DNA of 64,000 nucleotides from Clytia hemisphaerica. Taxonomy: Eukaryota > Cnidaria > Hydrozoa > Leptothecata > Clytiidae. Positions 32,555-51,300 of this stretch are shown piece by piece. The stretch covers positions 443,140 through 507,139 of the forward strand of contig CACVBU010001197.1 of the NCBI GenBank assembly GCA_902728285.1, given 5' to 3'. The translations under genes were made by a program, and so were the position numbers. Under the pieces are notes generated by a model. That model was not told the origin of the DNA. It worked only from the letters and a program-made list of their open reading frames with translations, and made no database searches. Position 1 is the stretch's first letter. Each line of letters begins with the position of its first letter.

Positions 32555-33592
32555 CATTAAATGAATTTCTACCGGTGAACATCACAGCTAAGCTTTCTCA
32601 GAAATTAAGCTGTAGAGACACCGTATGGTAAGAATTGTATCGAGTATGTCTCAATCGCCCATTAATATCCAAAGTATCGAAGATGGAGAACACACATCCC
32701 CGTGTTAAAGCTCAAGCAGATATTATATAATTTTTCATAATTTTCCAGTTAATTAAAACTTGTCCGAGGCTTATGAAAATGAGAACGATGTTTCCGTCAA
32801 AACAAATCTTTAAACTTTATTATCAAATTTAAAAGTCAATTTTTTGACGCAAATATATACAGAACCCCCTGGATTTCAAGTGTGTCCACTTTCATCTGGA
32901 TAAGGCTTTTTTTAAAGTAAATTATTTTCATTTTAAGTTTTCACTTAAAAGTCGTTATATCCATATATGTTTTATCCAATATCAATCTCGTACCCAGAGT
33001 CATTTCTACAGTCTGAATGGCAGACCTCTATAGATATACTTCCTATACAAGAAACTCTTTTCGCTAGAGGATGAGCAGAAGCCTACCATTTGTACAACTC
33101 TTTTATTTTGTTGATGGACGCAATACTTACAATACCTTTCGTTAGCGCTATCAAAATCATCAAGAAGCGAGCTAAGGGACTGGATACGAGTTTGATCCAA
33201 TAATATATATATAAAAGGAAAATGGAAGGACTATAATTTTGGTAACTTGGAAACTGGGTAAAAATCGTCTAAAATAAATCCATTCCTTCTTATTTCAAAT
33301 TTAGTTTCATCATATTTTTATTACAATATTAGATGATCTAAATGAACACCCCAAAAAGTAAAATATTATAATCAAAATATTTCAGATATTATAAGCAAAT
33401 ATACTAAGTATAAAAATTTTTGTTACCCTACAATAATAATTTTACAGTTATTTAAAAAATAAATTGTAAATAACTGTATTTAAATTGACCACAAAATTAA
33501 ATATCAAAAGTCAAAACAAAATACAATTCCAAAAAATGAAACCCAAGAAAAGAAATCGAGCTGATATTTAAGCGTTTTTAAAACCTATAAAT

Positions 33593-33797
33593 GGGCTTTT
33601 CCAGAAAAAAATTGAATATGGGGGGTGCACCCCCCTCCCAGACATAGTGAATTATGACCACCGGACAACACAAATCTTACCCCGGAAATTCAAAATTACC
33701 CTTAAACAGGCAAATTTTGCAGATTTTTCAATATCCCCAGGCAAAATATTCAATATATCCTCCATCCCTCGTGTACAAAAACTTTCTGGAAAAGCCC
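33593..33797. repeat. 205-bp MITE, TIR GGGCTTTTCCAG, AAT duplication
   Basis: Ends GGGCTTTTCCAGAAA and CTTTCTGGAAAAGCCC pair, with AAT on each side. Same terminal family as the outer element at 28040-30781. Internal palindrome GGGGGGTGCACCCCCC at 33620-33635. Confidence 0.7.
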
Positions 33798-34156
33798 AAT
33801 CATTCTTTAAATGATGCAGGAATAAAAAGCAAGGCCTTGAAGAATAAATAATTCGAATTTGTACAATCCTAAGACCAAAAGGATGAACCTTCAGTGGGAA
33901 CTTTCCATTCAATTTTGTTTTTGAGACTCAAAAGATACAAGACAAAATGTAAGAAACTAAACTAAAAAATAAGTTGGGATAAAATCTCTAAATTCATAAT
34001 AATAATAATAAATTCTAAAATGTCTATTTTTTGTGCTTCTTGGATTTCATACAGAAGATTTATGATGATATTCTGTTCAACATGCTAAAACTTTGTATAG
34101 ATATTTGTATTCTGTGTTTAAAGATCTTAGTGTCTTTTTTTCAACGTTTGAATAAA

Positions 34157-41517
<7,361 letters not shown>

Positions 41518-41837
41518 CTAAAATCAACTTCTCCAGGCAGATTTCTTCCAGCTGCTGGCTCTGTTTTGTTTTGGTTCGCGTGCCACGTCTGATTTCGTTC
41601 GAAAACTATTTCCCATATGTTAAAAAGATATATTAGATTTAGCCTTGACTTGTTTTTTCGTCTTTGACTAAGTATTCTGCAAATACGCAGGCTAAATTCA
41701 TAAAAAATATCACTTTAACGGATATTAACTAATATTTTGACGCTAGCCTGAGCACCAGCGCTTTAGGCTGAGCTCGGCACAAGAAATATGCGGAAGAGGA
41801 AGAGAGACGCAATGCAAGGGGCGAAAGGGGGGAGATG

Positions 41838-42198
41838 CCCGGGGGGGGGTACTAGGTTTGCGAGGTGACGGGTATGTCCGAGCCGAAAATAGAAAATCGA
41901 CCCTTTGAGAGACAAAATTTTGGTGATTTTGGGACCCTTTGAGAGACTTTTTCCTAAATTTTGGTCCATTTTTTCCAAATTTTGGTTTGATTTTCACCAA
42001 ATTTTGGTCAAAATTTTTGGAAATCGTGACCCTATGAGAGAGAAATTTTTGATTTTCGTGATTTTGGGACCCTTTCAGAGACTAACTTTTGAATTTGTAC
42101 CCCTTTGAGAGACTTTTGAGGAATGAGAAAAGGTACCCTTATGGCTCGCACATACCCGGCACCCATTTTCCCTAAGTACCCCCCCCCCCCGGGGGGGA
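41838..42198. repeat. Capped tandem-repeat element (CCCTTTGAGAGAC units)
   Basis: G/C-run caps (GCCCGGGGGGGGGTACT left, AGTACCCCCCCCCC then GGGGGGG right) plus an inverted GGGTATGTCCGAGCC / GGCTCGCACATACCC pair enclose direct repeats of 'ccctttgagagac' and 'aaattttggt'. A scrambled relative lies at about 42470-42640. Confidence 0.7.
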
Positions 42199-42469
42199 GA
42201 AGCAGAAGTGTTCTGAGGACTCTGAAGGTATGTAGAAGTAAACAGAAAAGGTCTACTACTTTGGTTACGGGGATTCTGTGCAAATTCTCATTGGAATCGG
42301 CCTCAAAGATCCACTACACTCCTCATTGAGTTTGCAAAACTACAGTTTTAAGTTAAATTAGCTCGATTTGCTTTTTATGTGCGCATCATGCACGAACCCT
42401 ATTTTGTCCGTTAAACATCCTCAGCAAAGGACGATGTACATTTACATGATTTACATCAATTATGCATCT

Positions 42470-43040
42470 CGTCTGTTTTGATAACCCGGCGGGCAAAATG
42501 CTGACGGGTATCTGCGAACCATATCGGTACCCTTTTCATACCTCAAAAGTCCCTCAAAGGGGTACAAATTCATAATCATAGGTATGTCCCAAAATCACTA
42601 AAATCGAAAATTTCCCTCTCAAAGGCTCACCAATTTAGAAAAGTTTGGGACAAATTGCGTCCAAGATTTTACCAAAAATCTCTAAGCAAATTAAATCCCC
42701 GCCTAAATTTTACGAAATCTATATATCGCCAAATTTCATCATCGCCAAAAATCACCAAATTTAAGAAGGGTGTAGGGGTCCGAAATACCGTTTTCCCGTA
42801 AAAAATTTTGCTGAATCCCAGAATCCCGAAAATTGAAAAAAATAATAACACCGTCACACCGGTTTGTACAGGTTCAAATACCGGCATAATGACAAAAAAT
42901 AAGGCCAAATAATACCGTCACCGTCTGATTTTAAAATACCGTTTTCTCGTCTTTTTTTTCTTCAAATCCCGTAATACCGTACTAAAAAAGGGCCAATCCC
43001 CTCACACCGTGAAGGTACAACCCCCCCCCTCTTAAGGGTG
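42470..43040. repeat. Degenerate capped-repeat sequence
   Basis: 42470-42640 has reversed relatives of the previous element (cctcaaaagtccctcaaagg). 42770-43040 has direct 'aaataccgttttcccgt' and 'accgtcac' repeats ending in a C-run at 43021-43029. Ends poorly defined. Confidence 0.45.
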
Positions 43041-43356
43041 CCTTCTTTATAATTTCGTGGGAGAATCGTAAAAACGAGACGGAGTTGAAATTTGGACATT
43101 GAAAATTCTCAATTACTTTTATATAATATAAATCTGTAGAAAATTCAATTTAAACCCTAACTTAATTGTGAAATAATTTCAAGATAAAAAATATACTTCT
43201 CAATTTACAAAACGATAGTGCTCCATTAATATCAATGTCGATCATTAATTTACATTTTTCATTTTTTAACAATTATGGAAAATTATTCTATAATATAACT
43301 ATAACTTATATTCACATGAAATTACAAAATTGATCAAATGATAAGCCCAACTAAGG

Positions 43357-43682
43357 GGGGGCGTACGGGGTTCGCGATTTCCGAAATACCGAATAATTTT
43401 GCCAACATTTCCGAAATTCCGTAAAAAAATACTTGCAATTCCGATACCAATTTTTTAGGTATTTTTCCTCGTTTTGACTAATTTTTCATCAAATTTCCCA
43501 AAATTCCGAAAAATAGGGATAAAAACTTTACAATACCGAAATTTCGAAGCTAAAATTCATGGATTTCCGATACCGAAACAATTTCAGAATTCCGAAATAC
43601 CGAAGGAATTTTGACTGATTTCCGAATTTCCGAAGAAAAAAGGGTCGATTTCCGCAATACCGAAAAACCGTACGCCCCCCAC
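43357..43682. repeat. Capped tandem-repeat element (TTTCCGAAATACCG), 8-bp duplication
   Basis: GC-rich caps GGGGGCGTACGG and CCGTACGCCCCC are inverted, while the interior carries ten or so direct 'atttccgaaataccgaa' variants. AACTAAGG occurs at 43349-43356 and 43683-43690, an 8-bp target duplication as in hAT elements. Confidence 0.7.
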
Positions 43683-44606
43683 AACTAAGGAGCAGACACA
43701 CTTGAAAAAAAATACCTTACAAACATTTATCAAGTGTCGAAATCAAGGAGGAAATAATATTTGCTAATCTTTAAAGACTAAAATTAATGCCGATAAATTA
43801 AGTGTATAATATAGAAAAATAACTACAGTAACTAAAATATATTGAAATATATGAATATAAAAATAAAAATATATAAGATTATTATCCGAGGCACGTAAAT
43901 AACGACATTTGATTGGCTTCTTTGCTGTTCAATATTTTCGAATATATAGCTTCCATGGAGGCTACATATTTCAAAAATTGACGTCACACAACGAGTTCAA
44001 TTACAATTGAGCATCTTCTTTTTGACGTTACGTCACAAAATGAAAATAAGACTTTTGAATAAAAAACTACCAAGAAACCAGATTTACGAGCATATAAATT
44101 GGAATTATGTTTGAAAGCGAGAAATATTTTAGCGAGGAACGGATTATAAACCATTTATTTGGACGCAGTCTCATCCAATATGAAAAATATTGGGCTACGA
44201 GAAGAGATATTGGGTCGGCACAAATTTTTACAGAATTTCTGAAATTTCATTAAGAACTTGGCTCGGGGCGAATCATAAGCATGATTCTTAAGCATATAAT
44301 AAGCATAAATAAACCAGCCGAGGCTGGAAGGTCAGCCAAAAGAGTTAAGAGGGTTAAGGGTTAGAGGGTGAAAGGGGTTAGAGGGTCAAAGGGGTGAAAG
44401 GGATAATTTTGATGAGATGCGAGCAAATGTTAGATCAGCGTTCGATACAATTGCAATTAGCTGCCGGTTGAAAAGTCCAGGAACCTCGCTCGTTTGGGAT
44501 GTTAGTTAGTCTAGTGTAATTAAACTTTTTGTTTATTTTAGTCAGTTATATTACATTTTTTCTGTTGGGTGTAGACAATATCCATATCTGACCAAAGTGT
44601 ATATAC

Positions 44607-45042
44607 TACTTTAGGCGTACAAACTTTCGCGAGCAGAAACTTTCGCGAGGACGAAAAATCGCGAAATGCACGACATTTACTTTCGCGAATTTGATGAAAA
44701 AATGTTTTTCGCGAGCATAAACTTTCGCGAATCGTTGGATAAAAATGAGAATTTTCGAATGAAAATTGCCTTAAAAGTGAAAAATATTCCCTAAATCTGA
44801 TAAAGGCGGTTGCTCTTCGACTTTAAAAAGGCATTAAAGGATAAAAATATGCCGAAAATTCGATATTTGTTACGATTTCGAGGTTTTATAGATTTCCACT
44901 TTTTTTGAGAATTTTTCGCGAGCATAAACTTTCGCGAATTGCCCTATTAAGAATTTTCAAATACATTTACTTTCGCGAAAAGGGCCAAAATTCGCGAAAA
45001 TCGCGAAAGTTTCTGCTCGCGAAAGTTTCTACGCCTAAAGTA
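44607..45042. repeat. Capped tandem-repeat element (AAACTTTCGCGA units)
   Basis: Ends TACTTTAGGCGTACAAACTT and, inverted, TACTTTAGGCGTAGAAACTT. Each TIR continues for 42 bp with two copies of 'aaactttcgcga', and more copies fill the interior. TA at both tips suggests a TA duplication. Confidence 0.78.
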
Positions 45043-45856
45043 CAAATAAATAAGAAAATTGCCAAAAAGTCAAACCCAAAATAAAGATACATGCCATAAT
45101 TTTAGTGCAGAACCATTTTTAGTTTTCATTACATAGAAACTGTCCTTTTTTTGTTTACTTGATAAAACCCCAATAACACTTTGTCGTAACTCTCTGCAGC
45201 TTCTTCTAAAAATTGTAACTGACTGCCATTAAGCTACAAACTTTAAGAAAACCGCAAACTCCTGAAAAACATAGTTTTTGCCTATAGAAATGGATCAGTT
45301 ATAAATATCTTTTAGCTGTTTCTCTTCTTAATTTTATTTTATTATTTAGTTTGTTTATGTGTTTGGAACTGCGGGTCGGTTTTAGATATTGCCTGAGGGA
45401 GACTGAGTGTTGGGTACCCTTAACATGTGTAAAGTCGCTTTGAACCGGTCACAAGTCCGGGACTTCAGGCATAGTTTTTGTTTTCTATTTATATATGTGT
45501 GTTGAGAGTTGTTATTTGGTGGTTTTGTGTTTCTCATTCCTTTTAAATTGACCATCTCTCTTTTGTTTCAAAGTCAATCTTTCTTATTGTATTTTTCATC
45601 TGATATTGGAATGATTTCAAAAAAATAATAATAAATCAAAAGATGTATAATCTTCAAAAATACAAAAACATTCTTGTCTTTTTAATTTAGATCTTTTTAA
45701 GCTGCTTATATATCAAATCTTTTCCTTTCCTTAAAATGACTGATATTACATCTTCAGTATACTTTGTGAGAAATATTTTTATCCTTCATAAATTTCTAAA
45801 GCAGGAACAATTTTAGTCTGTATACTTTACCAAATTCCAATATATAACACCTTGCA

Positions 45857-46000
45857 CAGGGCTCGAAATAACGGTCGGACATCGGACAATGTCCGACCCA
45901 AATGGCTTCATGTCCGACCCAAAAATCATAATTTTCAAGCTAAAGCAACCCTGATCGGACATTTTGTCCGACCCACTTGAAATTGTTATTTTGAGCCTTG
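45857..46000. repeat. 144-bp MITE, TIR CAGGGCTCGAAATAAC
   Basis: Ends CAGGGCTCGAAATAAC and, inverted, CAAGGCTCAAAATAAC. Interior direct repeats of 'tgtccgaccca'. The element at 59977-60130 has related ends. Confidence 0.7.
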
Positions 46001-46230
46001 TTGTCACAATTGTCTACAGCTCCTACCAGAAATTGTAACTGGTCGCCATTAACAATCTTAAGCTACAGTAGTCACAAACCGCACACTCTAGAAAACACAT
46101 TTGCCAGATAGTGGCCATGTTGTGTAACTTGATGGTATTGGTATATATACTTCATTAAAAAATCTAGAAACCATTTCTCATAACTTTCCGCAGTCCAATA
46201 AAAGATATGTAAAAACTGTTGTCGCCATTC

Positions 46231-46415
46231 ATAGACCTTTTTTCAAAGAGGCCACCCTGTTGAATAATTATGTAGTCCAGCAGAAAAACAATGATAAAAC
46301 CATGCATAATTATTACAATATGCATGATACAGTAATTATGCATGGCTCTATCATTGTTTTTATGGCTGGAGTACATAATTATTCAACAGGACCTCCTTTT
46401 TAAAAAAAGGTCTAT
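46231..46415. repeat. Near-perfect palindromic MITE
   Basis: Arms of about 90 bp from 'atagacctttttt' to 'tctat', sharing 'ctgttgaataattatgta' and 'accatgcataattatt' in inverted form. An RNA copy would form a long hairpin. No ORF. Confidence 0.75.
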
Positions 46416-46778
46416 TCCATATCAATCGGTAGATACTCTACCTGCTGCCGTGGTACAGTAAGTCTGAAAGCTTTTCCGCTGCTTTATGGATTCCCACTGT
46501 CAACCTCTGCACGCTCTGTGTTTACAAGTTTTCAAATCAAAGTAGCGAGCCGCGTGCTAAGGGAGAGTAAACCGAAAACCAGTTTATCCACGGTTGACGG
46601 TTTCTCAATTTTTTTAATTCGGACAAGTCCACACCGATTCCCTTTCAACAAGATGTAGCTGCTTCTTTAACAGAAAAATATTTTCAATCGACCGACCGGA
46701 CGACCCACTTTTTAAAGTAGAAATGACGGGAACCAAACAATTTTTTGCGATACGCCTTATATAATATGACTGAAGCCA

Positions 46779-47019
46779 CAACCTTGCCGATACACAGGAC
46801 ATTCCGGTGCAGTTTGTCAGGTGCGCAAATATATGGATAAATCACTGACACTGGACAAAAGTTCCGGTGTAGTGTCTGGCGTCTGGTGTACTTTGTTTCC
46901 TCCGAGAGAAAAATGTACCAGACAGTCCGGTGTAGTCCGGTGTGCACTTTTGAAAATTTAATGAAGAAAATACCAGACAAAAGATAACGCCGGAATGTAC
47001 GGTGTATCGGCAGGGTCGT
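46779..47019. mobile_element. TIR element with 9-bp duplication, CCTTGCCGATACAC ends
   Basis: CTGAAGCCA at 46770-46778 and 47020-47028 is an exact 9-bp direct repeat. Inside, CAACCTTGCCGATACAC pairs with the inverted ACGACCCTGCCGATACAC. The interior has several 'ccggtgtagt' and 'ccaga' repeats. A larger relative lies at 62925-63871. Confidence 0.75.
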
Positions 47020-47029
47020 CTGAAGCCAA

Positions 47030-48296
47030 CGTCCAAGTCCAAAAAAACACGATTGCATCCAGTCTTTATCAAATTTAGACAGTAGCTGTACTTTTGTATA
47101 CTTTATCAAATTCCAATAGCATTATAACACCATCAATCCCCCCTCTAGAGGCAAACAAGAATAATATGTTTTTATTGCAAAAACTAGCTACAGAAAATTC
47201 AACATAAACAAAAACTTGAGCAAACGGCTTTAAACCTTCAAAAGATGTAGAAAAAGAATCCCCTTGATGAAAATAATGTGTTTGATTTGCCGAGTTAGAA
47301 AAATAAATGGCAGAAATTGAAGCTTGCAACAGACAAACAGATTCACACTGGAAATACCTTGGAACAGCACTTTATCGGCTTGAGCCGCCATCTTGAAACA
47401 CCACATTATGATCGTTAAAAACAACACACGCTAAAAGTACCCAAAAGTTAACCCGATCGGAAGAAAGTTTAGAAATCAAAGTGAGATCGGTAATCGGATT
47501 TCGGAAATCGGTTTTAAAAGTTTCAAAATTTTGATCCAGAGCTTCACCAGCGGGAAAAAAATCGCGGAACCGATTTGAAGGGTCACCGAGGCTGACCAAC
47601 TATGCCTGGATGCTTTGAGAAGGCATACACGAGCCTGACCAAGGGGCATACACTTATAAAAAAAAAACATGTACGGTATTCATTAACTGGAACTTTATCG
47701 GCGATCCAAAAAATATCTGCAATCTGATTGGTTAAAAAAAGTACAATATATCTTGTAATTTAACATGTACAAAATATAAATTGACGAAAAGATGTTGTTG
47801 CATTGTAGCGGTGGAAGCAATCTAACGTCACTTTGCTACAAAAGTGCACTGCGCTTTTTTCCAATAAAAAAAGTGTATTTTTTGGGTCACCGATAAACCA
47901 GTTATCAGACCGATAACTATTACATATCGCAAAAACGTCAAAAAGGTTTTTTCCACTAATAAATTTCATGGGAATCAGAAATGGGTGATCGATTTGAGTT
48001 TGACTTTCAGTAAATAGGCTTCTATAATTAAGTTTTGAAGAGAATCCTATAAACTCTCATAGGAAAGAAAATGTGAGCATTTAAGATGTGTACTACCATT
48101 ATGAAAATAGGCAGAAATAAGTTCAATTTCGTATCGGGAATATGTGGTTTCGGATCGGATATAAGTGAGTTTATTGAAAACAATCACTTAAGGCATGGTA
48201 TGGATCCCTGAAACATACTAGGGGCTGGGAATGGTAGACTAGCTTTCAATCACCAACCAAACATTATTAGATGGTCTATGATATCAGAAACAGCGT
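47030..48296. other. Intergenic sequence 3' of nischarin
   Basis: No exon, RNA gene or clear repeat recognised. Confidence 0.35.
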
Positions 48297-48301
48297 TTAT
48301 T
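48296..48301 (-). promoter_or_regulatory. Candidate AATAAA poly(A) signal overlapping nischarin stop
   Basis: On the minus strand the end of the ORF reads GAATAAACG, so AATAAA overlaps the stop codon TAA. Use as the actual cleavage signal would give almost no 3' UTR, so it may be fortuitous. Confidence 0.3.
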
Positions 48302-51300
48302 CATCAGTTTGCTCTTCACCTTCATCACACTCCTCAGCTTTTTCAAATTCAGCGTTATCATCAAAACTTCTTGCCAAAGGATCCACCTCCGAAGCTTTCG
48401 TTTCTTCAACTTCGGGAATCACAACAAGACCTGATGTATTTTTTGCCCCTGGTGTATTTCCCAGGGTTGACAATGTTCCTTGTATATTTATATTACCATC
48501 AGGTTGATCTGAATGTGAAGATATCGCTCCTGAGGGACCAAGAATTTCCTCTATAGGGTTAATGCATGAAGACTGTTCTTGAATAGATGAAGATTTTCGA
48601 AAAATGTTTGACAGCCAACTGTTAGTTCGTTCTTTATCCGGGCTGGTTTTATTTTCACTAGCGCGACTTGAGGCTAATTTACGTTGTTGTGTTTTATCAT
48701 TATTAGAGGTTGCACTTGTTTTTCGTATTGTTGAAGCTTTCAGTGTCTCATCACTTCTATGTGACAAATTTTGAACTAGAGATAAATCAAGGGGTTTGGG
48801 TTCTACTTGCAAGATTCGATCCCATTCCTCTCTAGATATCATCTCGTTCGGATTCGAAATACTTTCAACATCAGTGTTATCGTCCGGAACAGCTACCGGA
48901 TTACTCCCGCTATTACAAATTTCCGGCCAATTTAATCGGGGAACAACTTCATAATCGGATTCCTCGATTTCGGATAAAGCAGCTAATTTGGAAACCCAGT
49001 TAGAGTGATCATAACCCGAATCGGGCTCACTGTCATCCGATACAGTACTGATGTTACTCAGACTATCGTCAATATCCTCGAAGCGTTGTAAAGCAGCTAA
49101 CTTGGAGTTCAGTTTGGCCTGTTGGTGAAAAAAAAATTCAAATTGAAACACTGTGAAAATAAAAATTTTTAATACCAGATATAAGATATTATTTTGTTTA
49201 TTTCAACTGTCGCTGAACAAAACAAAAGCTTTAGTGAACTGAAACAAAATTTAATCCTCTTCTCTAAGCTAGACCTAATAAGATTTTCTAAACGCTACAC
49301 CAACTTACCATTTCTTTCTGAGTGATTGGCCTTTTATCAAGAAGCAACTAAAAAGAAGAATCATAACGATAGATAAAATATCACTCAAAAGTATGATTAA
49401 AAAAATTAAAGGGATAATCAATGATACTTTTTGATATTTCCATTTTCCATTTCTTCTGAAAAATTTTAAAACTGTCATCGAAAGTTTTTCTACGACAATC
49501 ATTTTCCAAAAGCTAAAAGCTGTAATAGAGATAAAAAAATTTAACCCGTATACTGTGTGAAGACTCAAAATTTTGAGACTTCTGTTTTATCTACTATACC
49601 TGTCGTTCACGAAAATATGCAAATATGATGATCCGATGTCTTTTTTTCTTTGCAAAGTGATTTCCTAAATATAATAAGATGCATTTAAAAGTAGAAAAAT
49701 GTCGGATATAAAAGTATTACAATGGCTTCAAAACTCTTATAATTTATAACTTATAATTTCCGTGCTTAGTAGGATTAGGTATGGACTCTTCCAGAAAAGG
49801 TTTGTACAAAGGGGTGGAGGATGTATTGTCCGGGAGGCAAGCTTTCACCTTTAAGGGGTAAATACAAATTGTTCGGGGGAGGGGTCAAGCTAGTTATTCG
49901 GGGATGAAATCTTGTCCAAGCAGTCAGAATCTCCATGGCTGGGGGGGGTTAACTACTGAAAAATGTATTTTTACCCTTCTTATGTATTTTTTTCTAGAAG
50001 AACGCAGAAACTATATGTTATGAGATTGTTTTATATAGGGTAATAATACCTTCAACCAATAAATTCGACAGTCTTGATAGTGAAGAGAGTTTTGTGACTT
50101 CGTTAATAGCAGCGATATTGTTGTATGTCAGGTTCAATTCTTCAAGCCCTTGGCAGCAGAAAAGCCCTAGAAAAAGAGAGAATATAACGTATCACGGCTC
50201 GGTATAAATGATAGGTTTTGCAATTACCTTTTCAGAATGAAGAGTTTAACCAAAAAACATATACATCCGTTATTTCCCTTATCGCATTACGGTTTTTTCG
50301 AAATTCACCCCCTTAATTAAACCACTGGAGACTTCTCATCGAAGAGAAGCTTTTAATATGATCAAGTGATTAGTTTTAGCCGGGCCACTCACATACAAAT
50401 AACAGTGGACCGACGAGTAAAACCTTTTAGATTTAGTTGTTGACATAAGGGAGACAAAAACGTACCTTCTAAGCAGTTAACTTTATTGTGGCTCAGATTC
50501 AAATGACGTAGATTATCAATCGTCTAAAAGTGAAAAAACGAAACGTTTTAAAAAAACGAGCTACCCACGAATCGTTTGCAGTCCTCAAAATGGCAATAGG
50601 TCATCAAAAGGCTAATAAACTATAATTAAGGTTAATTTGGGTAGTAAAAAAGGAGACATCTGATGTCTACAGTAGTTAAATCAGATTTTGAAACGGGAGA
50701 AGAATCTAGAGTATGGGAATTGATCTAAATTGGTAGATTGGGGGAGGGGCTTCCTTTTCCCAACAATGTGTATATAAGCATAAATACCTTGGTTGATCCT
50801 GAGATGAGATAAATGGAGTTGTTTGAAAGCGACAGACTGTGCAATATAGGTGCCGTGACCAAATCCAAGTCCAGATGGGTCAACTTGTTGTGACTGAGAT
50901 CAAGCTGATGTAAAAGATTAATCATTTAATTAGAAGAAATGAAATCAATAATGCATTTTAGTTTTCGGAATTTCAACGACTAAAAGCTTGTTTCTTAAAA
51001 CAATGACTAACTTCAGCATTAATTAAACGCAATGTATAAACTTTAACTTGTTTATTATAACTTGTTAGAATAGGCTAATCCACAAAATGTCCGTACATAG
51101 GGGGTGGAGGATATAGTGACCGGGGGTAGTGAAAATCTACAAGATCTGCCTTGTCTGAGGGTAAATTTGCTCTGTTTGGGGGTAATTATGCTGTTTCAGG
51201 GTAATTTTGAATGTCTAGGGGGGGTCCAATAGCCCAATACTGTATAACATTGACAAAAAGAAAAAACAAACCTGTCGAAGAGCTGGCAGTAGAGACATTG

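Noticed and set aside
33006-33200. Possible exon (SLSSLLDDFDSANER followed by a GTATTG/GTAAGT donor-like site)
   Set aside because: No partner exon, no recognisable family and a weak acceptor; kept out for lack of support.
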